Shown: piece after piece, positions 38,526 through 47,739 of the stretch
Layout: the number at the start of each line of letters is the position of its first letter
How positions within the stretch are numbered: position 1 is the stretch's first letter
Assembly (NCBI RefSeq): GCF_001183985.1
Contig: NZ_LFZW01000001.1
Coordinates: forward strand, 1,705,812 to 1,769,811
Source: Peribacillus loiseleuriae
Lineage (GTDB): Bacteria; Bacillota; Bacilli; Bacillales; DSM-1321
Direction of reading: 5' to 3'
DNA length: 64,000 nt
Program-made: the position numbers and the translations under genes
The notes under the pieces: generated by a model
Database searches by the model: none
What the model was told of the DNA's origin: nothing
Seen by the model: the letters and a program-made list of their open reading frames with translations, nothing else

Positions 38526-39358
38526 AAAGCTACATAAAGCTAGTCAATTTTGAAATCAATCGTTTTATAAAAATCTATGTGTCATTATTGGTTATTACTC
38601 TACTTAGTCAATTTATTGGTGTGATTGTCACTTCAAGTAGTTTTATGAATAGAGCACATGAAGTCATGTTTGAGCAGAATTTGTCCGAGTCTGGATACCT
38701 ACATAAATTTGGTGGAATTGATTTTACCGACATTTCATCTACCCTTTGGTTTATAGGTCCGATTGCTTTATGTATTGTCGCTCTTATCTTTTATAGTTTT
38801 ATGATCTGGTATCGTGATTGGTTTGGGAAAAATACATTCGCTTATCGCTTATTAATGTTACCAACTGCAAGAATTTCATTATATTTTTCAAAAGCTTCAG
38901 CGATTCTGCTTTTTACTTTTGGTTTACTTGCATTTCAAATACTTATATTACCACTTGAGAATACATTGTTTGAATCACTAATTCTAGAAAACTTTTTAAA
39001 GACGAGAATGGATGTATCGGTCATTCTTCAGTCAAATGGTATTTTAGGAATCGTCATACCGCCATATTTTAGTGATTTTCTCATTTCGTATGGAATTGGC
39101 ATGATGTTTGTGTTTGTTCTCTTTACCTCAATTCTATTTGAAAGAAGTTTTCGTCTGAAAGGGATTGTACTCGGAATTCTTTATTTTATTGCAGCGGTTT
39201 TGTTATTTCTTTCACCATTGTTTGCGATGGCTAACGAAACAGTACCTGATTTATATCCGGAAGAGATTTTTGCCCTTTTCCTAGTACTCGGAATTTTAAT
39301 AACGGGAGCATCCATCGCAATCGGAAATTGGTTGATATCAAAACGGGTATTGGTTTAA
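38522..39358 (+). CDS. ABC transporter permease
   Basis: A 278-residue membrane protein with about six hydrophobic segments (for example 15-37, 76-100, 117-143, 185-207, 215-237 and 250-272). No family motif that I recognise beyond the general ABC-2-type layout. Translationally coupled to the ATPase. It presumably forms the membrane part of the transporter. Confidence 0.85.
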   Translation: MKSYIKLVNFEINRFIKIYVSLLVITLLSQFIGVIVTSSSFMNRAHEVMFEQNLSESGYLHKFGGIDFTDISSTLWFIGPIALCIVALIFYSFMIWYRDWFGKNTFAYRLLMLPTARISLYFSKASAILLFTFGLLAFQILILPLENTLFESLILENFLKTRMDVSVILQSNGILGIVIPPYFSDFLISYGIGMMFVFVLFTSILFERSFRLKGIVLGILYFIAAVLLFLSPLFAMANETVPDLYPEEIFALFLVLGILITGASIAIGNWLISKRVLV

Positions 39359-39372
39359 GAGGAGGAATGGCT

Positions 39373-40593
39373 ATGAAACAGTATATTAGCAGTATTTTAC
39401 TTGTATGTCTGTCCATCATTATCATCGGGGCCTATTATGGAATAATGATTGTTAATGCAAATGATTTTCCGGAATACTCTATTAAAACGTTAGAAGGTCA
39501 TGAAAGTGAAATGAAAGATGTTAGTTTAAGCGGTTTTGTTGAAAAGGAGGGCATGAATACTAGTGTAAAGATTACTTCTAATGAAACATTATATCTGAGT
39601 AATCAATCGTCTTTACAACGAATGACTGTATATAATGATCCTAGAATTGAAAAACTCAAAAAAGAGCATCGTTCCTTTATGCGTGGAAAAAATAATATCT
39701 ACTCTTTTTATCAAGACGCCGATTTTATAGCCTATGCAGAGACAGTTTACAAACCATCTTCATTAGATCATTCATATAAATATGTGTTTAACATTGGCTT
39801 ATTGGACTTAGCTTCTGATAAGGATATTTCATTCGAACTCGGTGTTCCTGGCGAAATATTCAACAGTATCTCAGTGTTAGATGTACAACTCATTCAATCC
39901 AAATTAAAAGTAGTTACTAAAAATTATATGTATACCAATACTGGTATGGATGAGGCAGAAGTACATGTATATACTTTTGATCTTGGTAACCAGAAGCTGC
40001 TGAATGATGAAGTGATCATTACGCCACAACAAGTCAAAATGGGCTATGATGTCATAAATTCAATGGAACAAAATCCATCGCAACCTCAGAAATCAATCAT
40101 TTTTATTAAGCGACCTGAAATTGTAAATCAAAGTGAGGGATCAGCAAATACTACCAATAAAGCAGCGATATTTGAATATGTTTATGATAAAAATCATTTA
40201 AAAACGATTGAGTTGCCTGAATCATTAACAGATCGTATTGTTACAAGTCAAAATTATGTGAATGGCGACAAGTTGTATGTAATCAATCACGATGCGAAAG
40301 GTCTGCATTTGACAACATTTACTATCACAAACCAAACTATTACAAATGATCAAACTTTCCCAATTAAAAGTGTCGGGACAGAAACGTTTCCGATTGTCAT
40401 TAAAAATGATCGAGTGTACGTACTTGCGACGAATGATTTTGAAGAAAATAATTCGTCGAACCTACCACCGCAATTATTTATCGGTGAAATGAAAACGGGT
40501 AAAACTATGTATAAAGGTGAAGTGATCCCGAAAAAGGTGGATCAAAAGTTTAACACAAAATCATTAGTTTTATATTCATTAGAAATTAACTGA
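39373..40593 (+). CDS. Membrane-anchored extracellular protein of unknown function
   Basis: A 406-residue protein I do not recognise. One N-terminal hydrophobic segment (about residues 6-27) is followed by a long, polar, beta-rich region without cysteines, likely exposed outside the cell. Repeated short strand-turn patterns suggest a propeller-like fold, which is inference. It is the last gene of the GntR-ABC module. I chose the ATG at 39373, seven bases after AGAGGAGGA; an ATG at 39367 is also in frame. Confidence 0.8.
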   Translation: MKQYISSILLVCLSIIIIGAYYGIMIVNANDFPEYSIKTLEGHESEMKDVSLSGFVEKEGMNTSVKITSNETLYLSNQSSLQRMTVYNDPRIEKLKKEHRSFMRGKNNIYSFYQDADFIAYAETVYKPSSLDHSYKYVFNIGLLDLASDKDISFELGVPGEIFNSISVLDVQLIQSKLKVVTKNYMYTNTGMDEAEVHVYTFDLGNQKLLNDEVIITPQQVKMGYDVINSMEQNPSQPQKSIIFIKRPEIVNQSEGSANTTNKAAIFEYVYDKNHLKTIELPESLTDRIVTSQNYVNGDKLYVINHDAKGLHLTTFTITNQTITNDQTFPIKSVGTETFPIVIKNDRVYVLATNDFEENNSSNLPPQLFIGEMKTGKTMYKGEVIPKKVDQKFNTKSLVLYSLEIN

Positions 40594-40676
40594 ATAATAA
40601 TCTACGCGTAACGAAATGTTGTCACTTCGCTTACTTTGAATAATTAACAGGTACTTTCATCAACGGATAGTTAAAA

Positions 40677-40723
40677 AATAAGTGGATTATCTACACATAG
40701 TAGGTAATCCACTTATTTTTTTA
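40677..40723. terminator. Terminator after the GntR-ABC module
   Basis: AAATAAGTGGATTA pairs with TAATCCACTTATTT, with an inner CTAC/GTAG extension and a T run. Its A and T flanks would let it work in both directions. Confidence 0.9.
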
Positions 40724-40859
40724 TTCAATGGAATTCTTTAGTGCCTCTGACGAAATGTGCGAGATTTTTATTTTTCCATTGATATTTCCCTGTAAAGAAT
40801 GAACCGTCCAAGCTTAGTCCATACTAACTCTATTCATATTCTGAAAGGGGATGGGTAAA

Positions 40860-41606
40860 GTGGATCAAGGAAAAATGGAAAATGCCGATGAAGGGCAACA
40901 AGGAGAGAAAGGCTCGACACTTATAGAAAAAATTCAACAGCTTGGGCAAACGAATGTTCCGCAGATGTCAAAGGATTCAAAAATACACTGCTTAACGATT
41001 GTAGGACAAATCGAAGGACATATGCAGCTGCCACCTCAAAATAAAACAACGAAATATGAGCATGTGATACCGCAAATAGTTGCGATTGAACAAAATCCGA
41101 ATATCGAAGGGCTGCTTGTTATTCTAAACACAGTCGGTGGAGATGTAGAAGCTGGTTTAGCAATTGCCGAGATGCTTGGTTCATTATCAAAGCCATGTGT
41201 TTCTATCGTGCTTGGTGGTGGTCATTCGATTGGTGTACCAATAGCTGTTTCGTGTGATCATTCATTTATTGCTGAAACTGCTACGATGACCATCCATCCA
41301 ATTCGTCTAACAGGTCTCGTCATCGGGGTCCCGCAAACATTTGAATACTTAGATAAGATGCAAGATCGCGTAATCAACTTTGTAACTAAGCACTCAAAAG
41401 TTACGGAAGAACAATTCAAGGACCTTATGTTCGCGAAAGGAAATTTAACTAGGGATATTGGAACGAATGTTGTCGGTCAAGAGGCTGTTGATTATGGAGT
41501 CATTGATGAAGTAGGAGGAGTCGGTCAAGCGATGAGGAAATTAAACGAGTTAATCGATCAATCCAATCAGGAGCAAGAGGGTAATGAGGAGGGCATGCTG
41601 CAATGA
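40860..41606 (+). CDS. tepA: TepA, ClpP-like serine protease (YmfB)
   Basis: A 248-residue ClpP/crotonase-fold protein. The nucleophile region is [14 protein letters not shown] and a following His lies in [11 protein letters not shown], as in translocation-enhancing protein TepA. In B. subtilis it has been linked to protein export and degradation of small spore proteins. I prefer the GTG at 40860, nine bases after AAAGGGG; the ATG at 40851 abuts the site. Overlaps ylzJ by four bases. Confidence 0.92.
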   Translation: MDQGKMENADEGQQGEKGSTLIEKIQQLGQTNVPQMSKDSKIHCLTIVGQIEGHMQLPPQNKTTKYEHVIPQIVAIEQNPNIEGLLVILNTVGGDVEAGLAIAEMLGSLSKPCVSIVLGGGHSIGVPIAVSCDHSFIAETATMTIHPIRLTGLVIGVPQTFEYLDKMQDRVINFVTKHSKVTEEQFKDLMFAKGNLTRDIGTNVVGQEAVDYGVIDEVGGVGQAMRKLNELIDQSNQEQEGNEEGMLQ

Positions 41607-41830
41607 CGTTGTATACGATCGTACCAGAGGAATACATTTTCCCGGGGCATCCTGAGGCACATGCAAATATTCATCTTCTAAACTTTGACGGAATCTCAAT
41701 TATGGCTGAACAATCTGATCATTATTCGTTTCGGGTCGAAAGAATTGTTAGCACAGACCCTGCTCATTTTTTAGTAAAAAGTATTGAGCCAGGTAGCATT
41801 TTATCTGTTAAACAAAGCTTTCTTAACTAG
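41603..41830 (+). CDS. ylzJ: YlzJ-like small protein
   Basis: A 75-residue protein between tepA and spoIIIE, the place of ylzJ in B. subtilis. It begins [16 protein letters not shown] and has no membrane segment. The function is unknown. It is coupled to tepA by an ATGA overlap. Confidence 0.85.
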   Translation: MTLYTIVPEEYIFPGHPEAHANIHLLNFDGISIMAEQSDHYSFRVERIVSTDPAHFLVKSIEPGSILSVKQSFLN

Positions 41831-41876
41831 AAAAAAAGTCCATGAAAGCTATTTTATGCTATACTAAAACTACTTA

Positions 41877-41907
41877 CGAATAAGCAGCCTCTTGGCTGCT
41901 TTATTCG
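41877..41907. terminator. Hairpin between ylzJ and spoIIIE
   Basis: CGAATAAGCAGCC pairs with GGCTGCTTTATTCG around TCTT with one bulged base. T content downstream is modest, so termination may be partial. Confidence 0.6.
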
Positions 41908-41957
41908 TTCTTGAAAAAATAGTGTACATAAAATGCAGGGAAAATTAAGGTGATAAA

Positions 41958-44306
41958 ATGGCGAAGAAAAAACGCAGAAAATCAAAAGGATCAGCGGATT
42001 TAAAAAAAACAATGAAATATGAACTAATTGGCTTAAGTTTTCTTGGGCTATCTGCAATCGCCATTGCTGAACTTGGTGCAGTTGGTAAGGCGATTACCTT
42101 TTTGGTTCGTTTCTTTATGGGTGAATGGTATATTCTGCTCTTACTTGGTCTAATTGCAATCGGACTATTTTTAATGGTGAAGAGATCGGTGCCATTTTTG
42201 CTAAAGCGGCAATTAGTTGGCTTCTATTTAATTGTGATGAGCATTCTGATGCTCAGTCATGTTAGATTATTTACCCTATTGGCAGATGGTGGTCCGTTTC
42301 AAAAGCCAAGCGTAATCCGAAATACTTGGGACTTGTTTTGGATGGAGGTCAATGGTAAAACAAGCACCCATGATTTAGGAGGGGGAATGATTGGAGCAAT
42401 CTTGTTTGCAGCATCTTATTTTTTATTTGATGCAGCAGGCTCTAAAATTGCTGCTTTTATCTTCATAATAATAGGAGTCATTTTATTAACTGGCAAAACG
42501 TTAGGGGACACGCTCGGTAAGTTTTTTATTTCTTTTTCCAATTTCGTGTCAGAACAGTGGTCTGCTTTTATTGACGATATGAAGACATGGACACAAGAAA
42601 AAAAGGAACGTAAAAAGCAACAAATAGAGCTCAAAGTAGAAAGAGAGAACCAAGAAGAAAGTAAAGAACCTTCATTGGAGGAAGGGGAAATCGAAATCAT
42701 TGCCCCATCTAATCGCTTAATCTCCAATTTTGCCGAGACGGCATACGATGAAAAGGATGATTCAAAACCAATTGAATCCATTGAAATGGATAAGCAGTCA
42801 GAAGATTTTGAGGGTCTATTGGAAGAAGTAGGAGATATTGCCCCTCCTATGACGTTTACAGAAGTGGAGAACAAAGAATACAATCTTCCAGCACTTTCAA
42901 TATTGAATCAGCCTAAAAAGACAGATCAAAGCGGAGAGTATAAATTAATTCATGAAAATGCGGCAAAGCTTGAGCGGACATTTTTAAGTTTTGGAGTAAA
43001 AGCCAAAGTAACCCAAGTGCATCTGGGACCCGCGGTTACCAAATATGAAATTCATCCCGATGTTGGCGTGAAGGTAAGTAAAATCGTATCTTTGTCAGAT
43101 GATCTTGCACTAGCACTAGCGGCTAAGGACATTCGAATTGAAGCACCTATTCCGGGGAAATCAGCAATTGGTATAGAAGTTCCCAATTCTGAAATTGCTA
43201 TGGTTTCTTTACGTGAAGTATTGGAAGCGAAGGAATTTGACAAGCAAGAGTCTAAACTTCAAGTTGCATTAGGACGAAATATATCAGGCGAAGCAGTGAA
43301 GGCTGAGCTGAATAAAATGCCGCATTTACTAGTTGCTGGAGCGACGGGAAGTGGTAAATCCGTTTGTATTAACGGAATTATTACGAGCATTTTAATGAGA
43401 GCAAAGCCACATGAAGTGAAAATGATGATGATTGATCCGAAAATGGTTGAATTGAACGTGTATAACGGCATTCCTCATTTGCTTGCCCCGGTAGTTACTG
43501 ATCCTAAAAAAGCATCACAAGCTTTAAAAAAGGTCGTAAGTGAAATGGAACGACGCTATGAGTTGTTCTCTCATACAGGCACTAGAAATATCGAGGGGTA
43601 TAATGAATATATCACTCACCTTAATGAGGAAGAAGAAAATAAACAACCTTTATTACCGTATATTGTCGTCATTGTCGATGAGCTTGCTGATTTAATGATG
43701 GTTGCTTCTTCTGACGTGGAAGACGCCATTACAAGGCTTGCCCAAATGGCAAGGGCTGCAGGAATTCATTTGATTATTGCAACACAAAGGCCTTCAGTCG
43801 ATGTTATTACAGGGATTATTAAAGCAAATATCCCATCTAGGATTGCCTTTAGTGTTTCCTCGATGACGGATTCGCGAACCATACTAGATATGGGGGGCGC
43901 TGAAAAACTCCTAGGTCGAGGCGATATGCTGTTTCTCCCCGTAGGAGCGTCAAAACCAATTCGTGTTCAGGGAGCTTTTTTATCTGATCATGAAGTTGAG
44001 GATGTTGTGAATTATGTGATATCACAGCAAAAAGCTCAGTATAATGAAGAAATGATACCTGATGAAATCGTAGAAACAACTGGTGAAGTGGAAGATAGTT
44101 TATATGATGATGCAGTTACGCTTATAGTTGAAATGCAGACAGCATCTGTTTCCATGTTGCAAAGGCGTTTCCGAATTGGTTACACCCGAGCTGCCCGGTT
44201 GATCGATGAGATGGAAGCGAGAGGGATTGTTGGACCATATGAAGGTAGTAAGCCAAGAATCGTCTTAATCGCAAAAGATTCTTCGAACGAAGCGCACCTG
44301 TCATAA
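41958..44306 (+). CDS. spoIIIE: DNA translocase SpoIIIE (FtsK family)
   Basis: A 782-residue hexameric DNA pump that moves the chromosome into the forespore through the septum. Four N-terminal membrane helices lie within about residues 20-170, then a charged linker, the motor with Walker [10 protein letters not shown] (about residue 460) and Walker [14 protein letters not shown], and a C-terminal winged-helix gamma domain ([20 protein letters not shown]) that reads SRS sites. Length agrees with B. subtilis (787). Confidence 0.98.
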   Translation: MAKKKRRKSKGSADLKKTMKYELIGLSFLGLSAIAIAELGAVGKAITFLVRFFMGEWYILLLLGLIAIGLFLMVKRSVPFLLKRQLVGFYLIVMSILMLSHVRLFTLLADGGPFQKPSVIRNTWDLFWMEVNGKTSTHDLGGGMIGAILFAASYFLFDAAGSKIAAFIFIIIGVILLTGKTLGDTLGKFFISFSNFVSEQWSAFIDDMKTWTQEKKERKKQQIELKVERENQEESKEPSLEEGEIEIIAPSNRLISNFAETAYDEKDDSKPIESIEMDKQSEDFEGLLEEVGDIAPPMTFTEVENKEYNLPALSILNQPKKTDQSGEYKLIHENAAKLERTFLSFGVKAKVTQVHLGPAVTKYEIHPDVGVKVSKIVSLSDDLALALAAKDIRIEAPIPGKSAIGIEVPNSEIAMVSLREVLEAKEFDKQESKLQVALGRNISGEAVKAELNKMPHLLVAGATGSGKSVCINGIITSILMRAKPHEVKMMMIDPKMVELNVYNGIPHLLAPVVTDPKKASQALKKVVSEMERRYELFSHTGTRNIEGYNEYITHLNEEEENKQPLLPYIVVIVDELADLMMVASSDVEDAITRLAQMARAAGIHLIIATQRPSVDVITGIIKANIPSRIAFSVSSMTDSRTILDMGGAEKLLGRGDMLFLPVGASKPIRVQGAFLSDHEVEDVVNYVISQQKAQYNEEMIPDEIVETTGEVEDSLYDDAVTLIVEMQTASVSMLQRRFRIGYTRAARLIDEMEARGIVGPYEGSKPRIVLIAKDSSNEAHLS

Positions 44307-44370
44307 GGATAAATATGGTATTAAATTGAAGGAAGTAAAGCAACTAAGATGGAGTAGTTAATCTTCAATG

Positions 44371-44396
44371 ACTAGATTTTTTAGAAAAAATCTAGT
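44371..44396. terminator. Palindromic hairpin after spoIIIE
   Basis: ACTAGATTTTTT and AAAAAATCTAGT are perfectly complementary with two bases between them. Confidence 0.55.
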
Positions 44397-44431
44397 ATCA
44401 CTTTCAAGTTAATTAATAAACAACTTAAATA

Positions 44432-44540
44432 AGCTGTCTCAAAAACGAAGAAACAGCCTCGAAATTAACTACAGAGAAAAAGTGAATGTAGCACCTATCC
44501 TGTATAAAGAGTACGAGGCGAGCTTCTTTTTTGAGACAGC
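44432..44540. repeat. Inverted-repeat element downstream of spoIIIE
   Basis: A 109-bp element with arms AGCTGTCTCAAAAACGAAG and CTTCTTTTTTGAGACAGC plus inner GCCTCG/CGAGGC. It lies in the convergent gap between spoIIIE and the minus-strand gene at 44550, and may end both transcripts. It has the same build as the 21771 family but lacks the GGTCTGACC core. Confidence 0.7.
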
Positions 44541-44549
44541 CCTTATAGA

Positions 44550-44843
44550 TTATAAAGCTTCAGCTAAGTGTTCAATACAAAAGGCTCGAACAGCCTCAAT
44601 CTCTTCATCTTCTAATTCGAAGTCCAGCAGTTTATCTGTTCCTCTTTCAAGTAGATCATATTTAATGATTGTTGATTGACTATCTTCTACTTTATATAAT
44701 ACACGAATGTAAATTCCTGCTTCCGTAAATAGTTCATCATCTTCAGGGACTGCAATATCAAGCAATACTTCATACCGTTCCCCCGTTAAAATCCCAAATG
44801 GATCTTTCATTTTTTCAATACTATACTCCGTAATCATTACCAT
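44550..44843 (-). CDS. Small acidic protein, DUF6509-like
   Basis: A 97-residue acidic protein beginning VMITEYSIEKMKDPFGILTG, the only gene read on the minus strand here. It resembles small DUF6509-type proteins of Bacillales by memory only; the function is unknown. A GGAAGG site lies eight bases before the ATG at 44843; a second ATG two codons in is possible. The stop is next to an inverted-repeat element. Confidence 0.75.
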   Translation of the reverse strand: MVMITEYSIEKMKDPFGILTGERYEVLLDIAVPEDDELFTEAGIYIRVLYKVEDSQSTIIKYDLLERGTDKLLDFELEDEEIEAVRAFCIEHLAEAL

Positions 44844-45325
44844 CTAATCATCCTTCCAAAAGCTTGTCTATATTATTATACCTCATAATTCTTGTTTAGT
44901 ATGCCGAACAAAATATTAAATAGAAATAACGGAAGGTAATATCCATAATATGGTTATATACTGAAAAATCTAAGCAATAGTATGACCTATTCCCATTTGA
45001 TAAAAAGAATGTTCAGGCAAAAAACGCAAAAATAAAAGTGTTAAGCATGAATCTAGCTTATTAAAAAAAATGAATAAATATAAACGATTAATCATTCTTA
45101 ATATTTGGTTAATTATTATTTTAAGCATGAATGATACTGATACAAAAAAGGGAAAATCGGATAATGAAAATTCCTTAGATAAAAGATGAATAAAGATAAT
45201 GTATAATAATACATATGGGATATTTCGTTGATTTCAAAATTCGCGAAATTTCTGAAAAAGCAATAAGATCTTATTCGTTATTTTTCGACAAATTGAAAAT
45301 CTCTATTTATTTATAAAAGGAAAAA
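44844..45325. other. AT-rich intergenic region without recognised genes
   Basis: About 480 bp of AT-rich sequence between the divergent 44550 gene and the GntR gene. A short direct repeat TTAAGCATGAAT occurs twice (about 45041 and 45121). I see no gene or clear RNA fold. Confidence 0.5.
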
Positions 45326-45370
45326 TGGTATAGTATTTTGGATTAGTAGGAATGATTATACCTCAGAGGT
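45326..45370 (+). promoter_or_regulatory. Extended -10 promoter and palindrome upstream of ymfC
   Basis: TGG-TATAGT (45326-45334) is an extended -10. ACCTC-A-GAGGT at 45360-45370 is a perfect palindrome about 20 bases past the expected start and could be a regulator site. Its use is inferred. Confidence 0.45.
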
Positions 45371-45405
45371 CTGAAGTCTGAAGAAAATAAGTTGGAGGAA
45401 CCTGC

Positions 45406-46131
45406 ATGTCTATTAAGTCTGATCATCGACATTTATACTTACAAGTAATCGATCACCTCAAGCAGGATATTGAAGAGGGTACATATAAAGAGAAAGAGAA
45501 ATTACCTTCAGAATTTGACCTTGCGAAGAAACTCGGCGTAAGTAGGGCTACTCTACGTGAAGCGTTACGAATTCTTGAAGAAGAAAACGTAATTATCAGA
45601 AGGCATGGGGTTGGGACATTTGTGCATGTCAAACCTGTGTTTAGCTCAGGAATCGAGCAGCTTAATAGTGTCACGAATATGATTAAGCAAGCAGGGATGA
45701 AACCAGGAACTATTTTCTTGAGCTCTACAACCCTGGAACCGACTGACGATGATATCCGCCGTTTTTCTTGTTCAATAGACGAGGAGATTGTAGTGATTGA
45801 AAGAGTAAGAACTGCGAATGGCAAGCCAGTCGTTTATTGTATCGATAAGATTCCCGCAAGTATACTTAAAGGGAACTTCTCATACAGTGAAGAATCGATT
45901 TTTCATATTCTTGAAAGAGAATCTAACCGTACGATTACTCATGCGGTCGCTCAAATTGAGCCGATCGGCTATCATGAGAAGGTTTCTCCGATTCTGGAAT
46001 GTGAACCTGAAGCTGCGCTGCTTGTTTTAAAGCAAATGCACTTCGATGATAAGGATGAACCAATTCTATATTCAGTCAATTATTTTAAGGCGGATGTGTT
46101 TAGTTTTCATGTGCTTCGTAAACGAATCTAA
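45406..46131 (+). CDS. ymfC: GntR-family regulator with UTRA domain (YmfC-like)
   Basis: A 241-residue HutC-subfamily GntR regulator. The N-terminal winged helix covers about residues 10-70 ([28 protein letters not shown] in two parts) and the UTRA ligand domain fills the rest. It follows spoIIIE as ymfC does in B. subtilis. It precedes a BMP-type importer, so control of nucleoside uptake is a reasonable inference. The ATG at 45406 follows TGGAGG. Confidence 0.9.
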   Translation: MSIKSDHRHLYLQVIDHLKQDIEEGTYKEKEKLPSEFDLAKKLGVSRATLREALRILEEENVIIRRHGVGTFVHVKPVFSSGIEQLNSVTNMIKQAGMKPGTIFLSSTTLEPTDDDIRRFSCSIDEEIVVIERVRTANGKPVVYCIDKIPASILKGNFSYSEESIFHILERESNRTITHAVAQIEPIGYHEKVSPILECEPEAALLVLKQMHFDDKDEPILYSVNYFKADVFSFHVLRKRI

Positions 46132-46215
46132 TTTTTTACAAGCGATGGAAACGTAGACAATTAGTCGTTACAAGCATTTCTACTAAGTATCAATTAAATA
46201 TAGGGGGTATAAATT

Positions 46216-47304
46216 ATGAAAAAGCGTAAGATGGGGTTAGTGATGTCACTTGTTTTAGCCACTGGAACGATGTTGGCTGCATGTGGTTCAGATGATGGTA
46301 AAAAGGATGAAGGGGCATCAAAAGAAAGCAGCAAATTTAAAGTGGCTATGGTAACGGATATTGGCGGTGTTGATGACAGATCTTTCAACCAATCTTCTTG
46401 GGAAGGCCTTAAAGCGTTCGGTAAAGAAAATAATTTTACTGAGAAAAAAGAGTATACATACCTTCAATCTAAATCAGACGCTGATTATACAACGAACTTA
46501 ACCCAACTTTCCCGACAAAACTATAACTTAGTATTCGGAGTTGGATACTTACTTCAAAATTCGATCGAAGAAGTTGCTGCACTTCGTCCAGATACTAATT
46601 TCGCTATTATTGACGCAGTAGCTAAAGGGGATAATGTCGCAAGTATTACATTTAAAGAACAAATTGGCTCATTCCTTGTAGGGGTAATTGCCGGAAAAAC
46701 AACGAAAACCAATAAAGTTGGTTTTGTCGGTGGAATGGACAGTGAATTGATTAAAAAGTTTGAATCAGGATTTATCGCTGGGGTAAAAACAGTAAATCCT
46801 AAAGCCGAAGTAGTCATCCAGTATGCAGGAGGCTTCGGTGCACCTGAAAAAGGACAAGCTATTGCGAACACTTTATATTCTTCTGGAGCAGATATCATTT
46901 ATCATGCAGCAGGAGGTACAGGTTTAGGTGTATTTAAAGCAGCTACAGATTTAAAGAAACAAGATCCTAGCAAAGAAATCTACGTAATCGGTGTTGACCG
47001 TGACCAGTATGATGAAGGTGCTGTAGAAGTTAAAGGCAAACAAGAAAACATTACCTTAACTTCAATGGTTAAACGTGTTGACGTTGCAGTTCAAGATATA
47101 TCTAAAAAAGCGATGAATAATGAATTTCCAGGTGGAGAAAACGTGGAATATGGTCTTGAAGAAAACGCTATTGCAATTTCTGAGCATACAGACCATGTTT
47201 CTGAAGAGGCTCTAAAAGCTGTTGATGAATATATCACAAAGATTAAAGCTGGAGAAATTGAAGTTCCTAAGACGAAAGCAGAATACGAAGCAATGGGATT
47301 CTAA
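46216..47304 (+). CDS. nupN: BMP-family nucleoside-binding lipoprotein
   Basis: A 362-residue substrate-binding lipoprotein. The signal peptide ends in the lipobox LAAC (Cys about residue 23), so it should be anchored to the outer face of the membrane. The BMP/PnrA fold shows VTDIGGVDDRSFNQSSWEGL and VIGVDRDQYDEG, as in guanosine-binding NupN (YufN) and PnrA. A terminator and 435 bp separate it from the ATPase gene, which allows a higher level of binding protein. Confidence 0.9.
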   Translation: MKKRKMGLVMSLVLATGTMLAACGSDDGKKDEGASKESSKFKVAMVTDIGGVDDRSFNQSSWEGLKAFGKENNFTEKKEYTYLQSKSDADYTTNLTQLSRQNYNLVFGVGYLLQNSIEEVAALRPDTNFAIIDAVAKGDNVASITFKEQIGSFLVGVIAGKTTKTNKVGFVGGMDSELIKKFESGFIAGVKTVNPKAEVVIQYAGGFGAPEKGQAIANTLYSSGADIIYHAAGGTGLGVFKAATDLKKQDPSKEIYVIGVDRDQYDEGAVEVKGKQENITLTSMVKRVDVAVQDISKKAMNNEFPGGENVEYGLEENAIAISEHTDHVSEEALKAVDEYITKIKAGEIEVPKTKAEYEAMGF

Positions 47305-47318
47305 TATTGAACTAAAGG

Positions 47319-47367
47319 GAGAAGGAATAAAAGGGGCAAGCACTTTGCCTTTTATTCCTTCTTTTTA
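47319..47367 (+). terminator. Terminator after the BMP lipoprotein gene
   Basis: GAAGGAATAAAAGG pairs with CCTTTTATTCCTTC, followed by Ts. Some read-through would supply the downstream ATPase and permeases. A second small hairpin CTATGA/TCATAG lies at 47411-47426. Confidence 0.88.
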
Positions 47368-47639
47368 TGGGGATTTAATTTGATGTATTTTGAAAAAACT
47401 GAAGGAAAAGCTATGATCATTCATAGTTTTTCATTTGATTTTTTCTAATGTAAAGATAGTAGAAGCATGGTGTTTATCTACCTCTTTATTAAAAAATCAC
47501 TTTTATTTCATAACATGGACTGCGGGGAAATTATTATGAATACCTGACTCATCCAATCAATCATTTGTGTATTTAAAAATAGTTCTGTTACTCATAATCC
47601 GTTAGTGAGCGAACACACGATAAGAGTAGTCGCCTCGCT

Positions 47640-47725
47640 TATGGGATGAAATTTCCGATTGTTGAGAAATGATGTTTTCGATAAGTGTGAGCCAAAGGTT
47701 TAGTAGAAAGTTTCACTTAATTATA
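47640..47725 (+). repeat. Possible degraded copy of the two-hairpin repeat
   Basis: GAAATTTCCGATTGTTGA and, further on, TAGAAAGTTTCACTTAATTATA resemble the core and end of the repeat at 3-128, but the hairpins are mostly lost. It lies just before the nupO start. Weak. Confidence 0.3.
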
Positions 47726-47739
47726 GGAGTTGATTACGC

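Noticed and set aside
42416-42883. A 155-codon minus-strand open frame under spoIIIE
   Set aside because: It mirrors the charged linker of SpoIIIE, is Ser-rich and has no ribosome binding site.
47305-47739. Riboswitch (purine type) upstream of the nucleoside transporter genes
   Set aside because: Neither this gap nor 46132-46215 shows the paired-loop core of a purine riboswitch.
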